Assembly (NCBI GenBank): GCA_019751475.1
Contig: JAIENH010000565.1
Location: 1 to 8,902 of the forward strand
Direction: 5' to 3'
Length of the DNA stretch: 8,902 nucleotides
DNA from: Cyclobacteriaceae bacterium
GTDB lineage: Bacteria; Bacteroidota; Bacteroidia; Cytophagales; Cyclobacteriaceae
Shown: positions 1 to 5,310 of the stretch, in pieces
Position numbering within the stretch: position 1 is the first letter of the stretch
Layout of the letters: the number at the start of each line of letters is the position of its first letter
Notes under the pieces: generated by a model
Seen by the model: the letters and a program-made list of their open reading frames with translations, nothing else
What the model was told of the DNA's origin: nothing
Database searches by the model: none
Translations under genes and position numbers: made by a program

Positions 1-904
1 AAAGCGAAGAGGAAACGAACAAGTGCTCGGGTTTCAGCATCAGCTTTGCATTGCCGCTTTCGCGAACAATGCGATCAAAGCCAGCCGAGGCTTTGTCAAA
101 ACAAGTGCCGATGATATCAGCTGTAAGTTGAGTGTCTTTTATCCACACGTGCGTACTGGCCGACATGAATTTCAAAAGCGACTGGCGATCTTCCTGCACG
201 AGCCGCGCCTGCACATTGGGCATCAGGCTTACCTGATCCAGCGTGTCAACAGAAAGTTGCGAGCCAGGGTCAAACGTGCGAATACTATCTACTTCATCAC
301 CAAACAACTCGATGCGGTAAGGGATTTCATTTGCAAATGAAAACACATCGATAATGCCCCCGCGGACAGCAAACTGCCCGGCTTCATATACGAAGTCAGT
401 TTTTTCAAAATCGTAGGAGTGAAGAAATTCTTCCAGAAAAGCCCGGTCCAGTTTTTCCTTCACTTTGACGGAAAAGGTGTTCGCGGCCAGCGATTTTTTC
501 GTGATCACTTTTTCTGAAAGCGCCTCCGGATACGTGACGATGATTTGTGAATCAGGATGGGCGGTGAGATGCGTGAGTGCTTCTGCGCGCATCAACACGT
601 TGGCATTTTCTGTCTCCTCATACTCATACGGCCGCTTATATGACATTGGGAAAAGAAAAACTTCTTTTCGCTCCAGCAGGTTTTGCAGATCGTTGGAGAA
701 GTAAGCCGCTTCTTCTTTGTCTTGCAGGATAACGAGGTGACTGGTGCGCATCCGGCCGAAAAGAGACGCCAGCAGCACGGCATCAAGACTGCCGCTCAGG
801 CCTTTGAGACGAATGGCTTTCGCTTTGGACGTGCGGGTGCCTTCCACCAGGTTCTGCACCAGGCTATCGGACGAATAGAGAGAAAGAAAATCAACCGCCT
901 TCAA
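1..904 (-). CDS. mfd: Transcription-repair coupling factor Mfd, N-terminal part (partial, C-terminus outside window)
   Basis: Mfd is a cytoplasmic DNA translocase that removes RNA polymerase stalled at lesions and recruits UvrA for nucleotide excision repair. The minus strand is open for 301 residues from a TTG at 904 to the left edge, with no stop. The protein begins MKAVDFLSLYSSD and carries the UvrB-homology module: GQFAVRGGIIDVFSF at about residues 176-190, followed by YRIELFGDEVDSIRTFD, as in Mfd and UvrB. Mfd is about 1100 residues, so the RNA polymerase-binding, helicase and translocation domains lie outside. I chose TTG because the start-like sequence agrees with the family and no ATG is available upstream in frame. 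A Bacteroidota -7 box lies 16 bases upstream. The gene is divergent from the small membrane protein gene at 968. The identity is recognised from sequence patterns, not from a search. Confidence 0.93.
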   Translation of the reverse strand, partial: MKAVDFLSLYSSDSLVQNLVEGTRTSKAKAIRLKGLSGSLDAVLLASLFGRMRTSHLVILQDKEEAAYFSNDLQNLLERKEVFLFPMSYKRPYEYEETENANVLMRAEALTHLTAHPDSQIIVTYPEALSEKVITKKSLAANTFSVKVKEKLDRAFLEEFLHSYDFEKTDFVYEAGQFAVRGGIIDVFSFANEIPYRIELFGDEVDSIRTFDPGSQLSVDTLDQVSLMPNVQARLVQEDRQSLLKFMSASTHVWIKDTQLTADIIGTCFDKASAGFDRIVRESGNAKLMLKPEHLFVSSSL

Positions 905-920
905 TTCAAAACAGGAGGCG

Positions 921-928
921 CAAAAGTA
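921..928 (-). promoter_or_regulatory. Bacteroidota -7 promoter box for mfd
   Basis: Read on the minus strand this is TACTTTTG, an exact match to the Bacteroidota -7 consensus TAnnTTTG. It ends 16 bases before the proposed TTG start of mfd, giving a leader of about 10 bases. No clear -33 TTG/TTTG element is visible at 17-20 bases upstream. It lies back to back with the box for the divergent gene at 968, with 25 bases between them. Confidence 0.55.
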
Positions 929-953
929 TAAAAAAAGCCACAACACGAATTGT

Positions 954-961
954 TATCTTTG
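954..961 (+). promoter_or_regulatory. Bacteroidota -7 promoter box for the 968-1639 unit
   Basis: TATCTTTG matches TAnnTTTG exactly and ends 6 bases before the ATG at 968. With the usual distance from box to transcription start, the mRNA would begin at or next to the start codon. The box also excludes the in-frame TTG at 950 as the start, since that codon would lie upstream of the transcript. No -33 element is obvious. Confidence 0.6.
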
Positions 962-967
962 CAAAGC

Positions 968-1159
968 ATGTATTACTTCCAACTATTCATTTTATTTCTC
1001 TCGCTCACATGCGTGCTCTTTCTGATCATAGGGCTGATCAAACCCTGGGCCATGCTATGGTGGGAGGACACACAAAACCGTATGAAAGTGATCATGGTAT
1101 ACGGTTCGTTGGCAGTAGTTTTTGGAATAGCGTACATTGCCATGCGTTTATTTTCATAG
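968..1159 (+). CDS. Small two-helix membrane protein, function unknown
   Basis: A 63-residue protein with two hydrophobic segments, roughly residues 3-23 and 42-60, joined by a short polar loop rich in Trp and basic residues (KPW at 25-27, WW at 31-32, then QNRMK). The charge pattern suggests the loop is cytoplasmic, but topology is inferred. I do not recognise a named family, although short proteins of this layout occur in Bacteroidota. I chose the ATG at 968 over the in-frame TTG at 950 because the promoter box at 954-961 lies between them. The stop is followed after 3 bases by the start of the thioredoxin-like lipoprotein gene, so the two are very likely co-transcribed and perhaps translationally coupled. 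Confidence 0.7.
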   Translation: MYYFQLFILFLSLTCVLFLIIGLIKPWAMLWWEDTQNRMKVIMVYGSLAVVFGIAYIAMRLFS

Positions 1160-1162
1160 CCT

Positions 1163-1639
1163 ATGGTTAGAATTCTCTTTCTTGTAGTAAGTATTCTCGT
1201 TGCGTGTTCTTCACCCAAGCACGAGACTCGTACGGAAGTAACGGTGAATGACATGCCGCCTTTAATGATCACACTCCTGTCAGGCGAAAAGACCATGACC
1301 AGTTCCTTGCCCGGAAAGTCACTATTGGTATTTTATACAGTGGATTGTGACCATTGTCAGCGAGAAGCAGAGGCGATTCAAAAGAAGATCGACTCATTCA
1401 GAAGCTACACACTGTATTTCATTGCTGATGCCCCCGCTGCGGAGTCGCAGAAGTTTGCTGATACCTACAAACTTTCTGGACTTTCCAATGTAGTGTTTGC
1501 GAGTGCTACGCTGGAAGATGTACTACGCGTTGTGGGCCCGATGGAGACACCAACCATTTTTATTTATTCGGAAGAAAAACGACTTGTGAAAAAAATCAGC
1601 GGGGAAACTCCGGTGGAGGAGATTGTTAAATTTTTATAA
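1163..1639 (+). CDS. Thioredoxin-fold lipoprotein with CxxC motif (TlpA/redoxin-like)
   Basis: A 158-residue predicted lipoprotein. The signal peptide ends in a lipobox LVAC with the lipidated Cys at residue 15, followed by SSPK. The mature part has a thioredoxin-like fold: strand LLVFYTVDC leading to the active-site motif C62-D-H-C65, and a cis-proline segment ETPTIFIY with Pro130 facing the CxxC in the usual arrangement. Family knowledge predicts thiol-disulfide exchange in the periplasm while anchored to a membrane. The partner (cytochrome c maturation, disulfide reduction or peroxide detoxification) cannot be told from the sequence. It starts 3 bases after the small membrane protein and ends 5 bases from the convergent methyltransferase gene, with no visible terminator between. 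Confidence 0.85.
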   Translation: MVRILFLVVSILVACSSPKHETRTEVTVNDMPPLMITLLSGEKTMTSSLPGKSLLVFYTVDCDHCQREAEAIQKKIDSFRSYTLYFIADAPAAESQKFADTYKLSGLSNVVFASATLEDVLRVVGPMETPTIFIYSEEKRLVKKISGETPVEEIVKFL

Positions 1640-1644
1640 AAGAA

Positions 1645-2859
1645 TCACTGAACGCGCTCGGCTATCAATACCCATTTTTCTGTTTTGGTAGACGTACACA
1701 ATAGGTACTGCCGTCCACCTTCTTGTAATCCTGTTTTCTTTTTAAGTTCCTCCACGCTGAGTGGAAAGTTTCTGACAATAATATTGGCCTGGCTGTTTTC
1801 AAAACGCTCTTTTAATTTTTTATCCGGCTTTACACGCTCCAGCACACTAAAAATTCTTCCAGGAAAGTCAGGCTGTCGGTTTACAGACGTATAAAGATGT
1901 GACGAAGGCGCCAACTTTTTCAAACCAAACTTCCGTGCGATGTAGCGGAAAGCACCGGCTTTCATCATTGCGGCATTGGGTTCATAGATAAAAGCTTGCG
2001 GATCTCCGTACTCAACATTTGCGCTTTGCTCCTGCTCGTGGGTGAAAGCAAGTCGGTTTACCACATTGCCAGTAAGATCAAGGTCAACAGCCTCGATCAC
2101 CGGACTTTTATGAGCGGAAGGATGCAAGACAAACAGTAGTTCACGGCATTCATTTTTTACAGCCACCGCGTAAATCTTTTTCACCTGCCCAAGCTCACGA
2201 GTAGCCTGCTGAATGTCAAGCAGGGGCGAGGTCTTCAACAACGCATACTCGGCTGATGAGAGAAGCAATTCTTTTTCTTGGAGCACATTGGGTAAGCAAC
2301 TGGCCAGCGTGAAAACTTTCTGTCCTGCATTTCTACGCGATGGATCAAGGTACAGCCAGGTGAATTTTTTTGTGGAGGACTTTAAAAATGCCTGCGCAGT
2401 TTGCTGATGGTACACTATGTTTTTCGCGCCATGCACCTCGTGATTGTGCCGGGCTATAGAGAGGAGAGAGGGCTCCGGTTCGACATAGTGCAGTTCACTG
2501 GCTGCAGTGCTTAGCATTTCGCTATCCACACCAAAGCCGCCAGTGAGATCAGCTAAGCTGTCCGTTTTACCAAACTCTTGTAGAATGGTTGATTTATAGT
2601 GGGAGGTTGCCTCCGATGAACTTTGCTCCAAATTAATAGCAGGCGGATAGACAATGCCCTTAGCATTGTACCACGAAGGAAGTTTGAGTCGCGCTTTGCG
2701 CCTGCCTGCAATTTGCTGTGCGATCAAAACGGCTGGCAATCCGAGAATTTCTTTCTTCTGCAAGAGCAGCTTTTGCTCATCACAATGCTCGTGATCAAAA
2801 ATGAATTGCTGAACATTGTCCTCAGCGAGGCGGGTTATTTGTGAAGGCGTGATTTCCAA
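1645..2859 (-). CDS. THUMP-like class I SAM-dependent methyltransferase (PG_1098-type)
   Basis: A 404-residue protein resembling the Bacteroidota PG_1098-type family: a ferredoxin-like N-terminal region, a Rossmann-fold methyltransferase and a C-terminal THUMP-like domain (about 300-404). The SAM-binding motif I is DLTGGFGVD at 104-112, with an acidic residue ending the next strand (YVEPEP, about 125-130). The motif IV position reads LDPSRR at 171-176, the form usual for this family in place of DPPY. The substrate is probably an RNA, by analogy with THUMP proteins; I know of no assigned target. The start is TTG at 2859, inside the toxin gene, giving a 25-base overlap. No in-frame ATG lies nearby, so the exact start is uncertain. 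It is the last gene of the antitoxin-toxin-methyltransferase operon. Confidence 0.85.
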   Translation of the reverse strand: MEITPSQITRLAEDNVQQFIFDHEHCDEQKLLLQKKEILGLPAVLIAQQIAGRRKARLKLPSWYNAKGIVYPPAINLEQSSSEATSHYKSTILQEFGKTDSLADLTGGFGVDSEMLSTAASELHYVEPEPSLLSIARHNHEVHGAKNIVYHQQTAQAFLKSSTKKFTWLYLDPSRRNAGQKVFTLASCLPNVLQEKELLLSSAEYALLKTSPLLDIQQATRELGQVKKIYAVAVKNECRELLFVLHPSAHKSPVIEAVDLDLTGNVVNRLAFTHEQEQSANVEYGDPQAFIYEPNAAMMKAGAFRYIARKFGLKKLAPSSHLYTSVNRQPDFPGRIFSVLERVKPDKKLKERFENSQANIIVRNFPLSVEELKKKTGLQEGGRQYLLCTSTKTEKWVLIAERVQ

Positions 2860-3137
2860 ACTGATGGATTTCGTTTCATGTGGAATACAGCCAGAACAAC
2901 AATTCGATCTTCTTCGATCGTATAATAAACCAGAAAAGGAAAACTTTTGGTGGGTGCTGCTCGAATAATCTTTCGATGTCTTACTTGAAATTTTTTTGGA
3001 TTCTTTTGCATGGATTCAAATGTGAGCTGCACGGATTGTAGGAATCGCAATCCTAGACCCTGTATCTGATCATCGTACCATTGAATTGAATCTTTAAGAT
3101 CTGCTTCCGCAAAGGGCTTAACGATTACAGGAAGCAT
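2835..3137 (-). CDS. RelE/ParE-family toxin of a type II toxin-antitoxin module
   Basis: A 100-residue protein with the RelE/ParE fold pattern: a first strand (LPVIVKPFAEADLKDS), a helical hairpin with QWYDDQIQGLGLRFLQSV (about 19-36), a positively charged middle (RHRKIIRAAPTK) and paired strands FPFLVYYTI (66-74) and RIVVLAVFHMKRNP (78-91). Length and layout are standard for ParE-like plasmid-stabilisation proteins. RelE members cut mRNA on the ribosome and ParE members poison gyrase; this looks more ParE-like, but the sequence does not decide. Its ATG overlaps the antitoxin stop by one base (TAATG), the classic coupling in such modules. The module is chromosomal here, so it may be stabilising, phage-defensive or simply resident. 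Confidence 0.9.
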   Translation of the reverse strand: MLPVIVKPFAEADLKDSIQWYDDQIQGLGLRFLQSVQLTFESMQKNPKKFQVRHRKIIRAAPTKSFPFLVYYTIEEDRIVVLAVFHMKRNPSVWKSRLHK

Positions 3138-3388
3138 TATGCTTTTCTAGAGAGTCGCGCAAAAACTTCTTCAGCAGGCGAGCCACTTATGGGATTTTTT
3201 TCGTGTTCTGCCAATCGATTATCAAGCTCCGCTTTATGACTATTCGGAATCTCGATATCGACTTCTTCCATATTCTCCAGCATCATGGCATGGAGCATCC
3301 GGATGAAACGCTCGTCTGCTACTGACAGGTAGTCTTGCAATTGCTTTCGAATGATGGTGTAGTCGGTGTTCACAAAGAGATTAACCAA
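3137..3388 (-). CDS. Addiction-module antitoxin (PF09720-like), partner of the RelE/ParE toxin
   Basis: An 83-residue protein whose C-terminal half fits the putative addiction-module component family: HKAELDNRLAEHEKNP (51-66), then SPAEEVFARL. The N-terminal half (YLSVADERFIRMLHAMMLE) resembles the helix that opens many Bacteroidota antitoxins and probably dimerises; the C-terminal part would wrap the toxin. The start is TTG at 3388; a GTG five codons further in is an alternative and neither can be excluded. The stop overlaps the toxin ATG. A near-consensus -7 box lies upstream at 3405-3413. Antitoxins of this kind often repress their own promoter alone or with toxin, but no clear operator repeat is visible. 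The gene is divergent from the MFS transporter with only 45 bases between. Confidence 0.82.
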   Translation of the reverse strand: MVNLFVNTDYTIIRKQLQDYLSVADERFIRMLHAMMLENMEEVDIEIPNSHKAELDNRLAEHEKNPISGSPAEEVFARLSRKA

Positions 3389-3404
3389 AATTACGTATTC
3401 ATCG

Positions 3405-3413
3405 CAAAAGATA
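3405..3413 (-). promoter_or_regulatory. Probable -7 box for the antitoxin-toxin-methyltransferase operon
   Basis: On the minus strand the sequence is TATCTTTTG, the Bacteroidota TAnnTTTG box with one extra base in the spacer. It ends 16 bases before the TTG start at 3388. It lies beside the box of the divergent MFS gene (3419-3426), so the two promoters must share their upstream DNA. Confidence 0.4.
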
Positions 3414-3418
3414 AAACC

Positions 3419-3426
3419 TATCTTCG
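3419..3426 (+). promoter_or_regulatory. Probable -7 box for the MFS transporter gene
   Basis: TATCTTCG differs from TAnnTTTG at one base and ends 7 bases before the ATG at 3434, the same close spacing seen at 954-961 and 4821-4828. This predicts a leaderless or nearly leaderless mRNA and supports ATG 3434 over the upstream in-frame TTG at 3335. Confidence 0.4.
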
Positions 3427-3433
3427 CGCGCCT

Positions 3434-4630
3434 ATGAAAAAACCGATCATCGTCATTTTCATTACGATTTTCATCGACATGCTGGGCTTTGGCATCATCA
3501 TTCCCATTCTGCCCATCTTCACCAAAGAGTTGGGCGCACCCGACTACCAGGTGGGCCTCGTGGCAATGAGTTTTCCTATCATGAATTTTTTGTTCGCTCC
3601 TTTTTGGGGAACGCTCAGTGACCGGTATGGTCGCAGGCCCGTAATTCTTGGCAGCGTCTTGATCACGGCACTTGCGTATTTGTTGTTTTCGCAGACGGTC
3701 AACCTATGGTTGTTGATTTTATCGCGTACACTCTCTGGCATCGGCTCGGCCAACTTGTCGGTAGCACAAGCCTACATTGCAGACATCACTCCACCACAAG
3801 AACGCGCCAAGTCTATGGGCTTCATCGGGGCAGCTTTTGGTCTGGGCTTTATCATTGGGCCTACCGTGGGTGGATATCTTAAAAGTATTTCATCGCCCGG
3901 CCATGTTGACCTTGTAGGATATGTAGCCGCAGCACTGTGTGTCTTGAATTTAGTGTTGGCTTATTTTCTACTGCCTGAGTCGCTGAAGGAACGCAAGCCG
4001 GATGCGCCTTTCAACTTCAGGGTCATCTCGGGTATTATTTTTGAATTGCGAAAGCCGGTGATCCGCGAGTTGCTGCTCATCAATTTTATTTTTATCACGG
4101 CCTTCATGATAATGCAGATTTCGTGCTCCTTGTTCTGGAAAGAAAAAATTGGTCTCGATGAAATTCAAATGGGTAACGTGTTTGCTTTCATTGGTCTGGC
4201 TACGGTGATTGTACAAGGTGGTCTGGTGGGTAGGCTTGTAAAAAAATACGGAGAGATCAAACTGCTCACGTACGGCACGTACCTTGCCATTGCTTCGCTG
4301 GTGCTCATACCCTGGGTAACGAAAGAGACGTTCGTTCCGGTAGAATTGATTGCCATGGCGTTGATGGCGCTGGCCAACGGTTGCCTCACTCCCTCCATCA
4401 CTTCGCTTATTTCAAAGTCGGCTCATCCCACGGAAGTGGGGCAGGTGATGGGAGTAAACCAGTCATTTGGTTCGCTGGCGCGTGCGCTCGGCATGGGCCT
4501 AAGTGGTTTTATTTATGGTATTGAATATTACTTGCCGTTCCTCGTGGGTGCAGCTATCATGTTTTTCTGCGTCTGGCTTTCGCAGTCAATCCAACCCAAA
4601 CCTGTGGTAGAGAACCAGCCGGTCGCGTAA
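3434..4630 (+). CDS. MFS drug efflux transporter, TetA-like (DHA1 family)
   Basis: A 398-residue inner-membrane proton antiporter, nearly the 399 or so residues typical of TetA. It has about 12 hydrophobic segments in two six-helix halves. Motif A is complete in the loop after helix 2 (GTLSDRYGRRP, 59-69), the helix 4 motif with its conserved Arg is SRTLSGIG (97-104), and the antiporter motif C of helix 5 is GAAFGLGFIIGPTVGG (132-147). Helix 1 carries IDMLGFGIIIPILP with Asp15, as in TetA/MdtG-type exporters. The substrate cannot be read from sequence; TetA-like proteins of Bacteroidota are usually annotated as general drug exporters, and tetracycline resistance should not be assumed. The in-frame extension to 3335 is rejected because it covers the divergent antitoxin gene and promoter. 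The stop codon lies inside the left copy of a 13-bp direct repeat. Confidence 0.93.
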   Translation: MKKPIIVIFITIFIDMLGFGIIIPILPIFTKELGAPDYQVGLVAMSFPIMNFLFAPFWGTLSDRYGRRPVILGSVLITALAYLLFSQTVNLWLLILSRTLSGIGSANLSVAQAYIADITPPQERAKSMGFIGAAFGLGFIIGPTVGGYLKSISSPGHVDLVGYVAAALCVLNLVLAYFLLPESLKERKPDAPFNFRVISGIIFELRKPVIRELLLINFIFITAFMIMQISCSLFWKEKIGLDEIQMGNVFAFIGLATVIVQGGLVGRLVKKYGEIKLLTYGTYLAIASLVLIPWVTKETFVPVELIAMALMALANGCLTPSITSLISKSAHPTEVGQVMGVNQSFGSLARALGMGLSGFIYGIEYYLPFLVGAAIMFFCVWLSQSIQPKPVVENQPVA

Positions 4631-4801
4631 TTTCAGCAGGGCTGACGCATCTAAATTTTTTCCCGCAGATTTCGGCAGATTGAATACTTACGCTGATTAC
4701 GCTGAAAGTGAACGGAGAAATTTTCTGCGCAAATCCGCGTGTATTTTATTAATCTGCGATATCCGCGAGGTAAGATGCGTCTGCCAGGGTAATTTCAGCA
4801 G
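4627..4801. mobile_element. Candidate MITE/REP-like palindromic insertion with 13-bp direct repeats
   Basis: The gene-free stretch 4631-4834 is largely filled by this element. The 13-bp GTAATTTCAGCAG occurs at 4627-4639 and again at 4789-4801. Just inside lie inverted arms GGCTGACGCATCT (4640-4652) and AGATGCGTCTGCC (4773-4785), which pair over 13 bases with one mismatch. The interior is also an imperfect palindrome: CGCAGATT and GGCAGATT in the left half answer AATCTGCG and ATCCGCG in the right half, so the 146 bases could fold into one long hairpin. Direct repeats outside inverted repeats are the signature of a transposed element. The left direct repeat includes the MFS stop codon. There is no coding capacity. 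It could instead be a large terminator for the MFS gene. Confidence 0.5.
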
Positions 4802-4820
4802 CCAGAACGCTGGACTTTCT

Positions 4821-4828
4821 TACCTTTG
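4821..4828 (+). promoter_or_regulatory. Bacteroidota -7 promoter box for the putative metal-uptake operon
   Basis: TACCTTTG is an exact TAnnTTTG match and ends 6 bases before the GTG at 4835. The in-frame TTG at 4826 is part of the box itself and so cannot be the start if this promoter is real. A short CCAG/CTGG hairpin with a 4-base loop (4802-4813) sits just upstream, roughly where a -33 element or a regulator would bind. No known Zur or Fur operator is recognisable. Confidence 0.6.
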
Positions 4829-4834
4829 AAAATC

Positions 4835-5245
4835 GTGAGAAGGATTTCCAGACGATATCAACAAATCAAAGATGCAACGCTCTCCGTTTGCACACTGCTA
4901 TTGCTGGTGCTATATGTGGCCGGTTCCTTTCCAGGAGAATCACTTCACACGGTGCTTCATGCGTCAGAAGTAAAATTACTTCACTCCCCCGACCGGGAAA
5001 AGGACGCGTGCCATCAATCCATTTTTCACGGAGTATCTGAAAAGAGTTGCGAGCACAAAACTCACCTCGTTTCATTTCACAAATGCCCGCTGAGTCAGGT
5101 CACGCATGCATCTGACCATTTCATTACTGCAAAAGAGTGTGCCTCCATTACTCTTGAATCGGTTTCACTATCGGCATTTTATTCTTCTCAAGAAATTGAA
5201 AGAAGTATCCTTGGCGCATCATCACGCGCGCCACCCGCAGTTTGA
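4835..5245 (+). CDS. His/Cys-rich membrane-anchored small protein (DUF2946-like), putative metal-binding accessory
   Basis: A 136-residue protein. A basic N-terminus (RRISRRYQQIK) and one hydrophobic segment (about 14-33) predict an inner-membrane anchor or uncleaved signal with the rest in the periplasm. The periplasmic part is rich in His and Cys: H38, H42, H50, C59-H60, H65, C72, H74, H77, H82, C84, H91, H95 and C102. The protein ends SSRAPPAV, the short Pro-containing tail I associate with DUF2946-type proteins encoded next to metal transporters. A role as a metal-binding helper of the receptor downstream is inferred from this composition and position; it is not shown. The GTG start was chosen because the promoter box covers the alternative TTG at 4826. 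The receptor follows after 65 bases. Confidence 0.72.
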   Translation: MRRISRRYQQIKDATLSVCTLLLLVLYVAGSFPGESLHTVLHASEVKLLHSPDREKDACHQSIFHGVSEKSCEHKTHLVSFHKCPLSQVTHASDHFITAKECASITLESVSLSAFYSSQEIERSILGASSRAPPAV

Positions 5246-5310
5246 TCCACTGGCCCAGGTAGGCCGTCTTTTCCTTTTCCTAAATCCATTTCACTTTTCA
5301 TTCGCTGTCA

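Noticed and set aside
23..931. Plus-strand open frames across the left end (23-340, 465-704, 683-931)
   Set aside because: They lie opposite a continuous minus-strand frame that clearly encodes Mfd, and their translations look like no protein family.
950..967. TTG at 950 as start of the small membrane protein
   Set aside because: The codon lies upstream of the promoter box at 954-961, and ATG 968 gives a better N-terminus right before the first membrane helix.
3335..3433. 33-residue N-terminal extension of the MFS transporter
   Set aside because: It overlaps the divergent antitoxin gene and crosses the promoter region; TetA-like proteins start right before helix 1, as ATG 3434 does.
3434..4630. 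Calling the MFS gene tetA (tetracycline resistance)
   Set aside because: The shared motifs define the wider exporter family; the substrate cannot be assigned from them.
4631..4834. Possible CRISPR or tandem-repeat array from repeated CGCAGATT-like words
   Set aside because: The words are degenerate, irregularly spaced and arranged as an inverted pair; there are no constant repeats with unique spacers.
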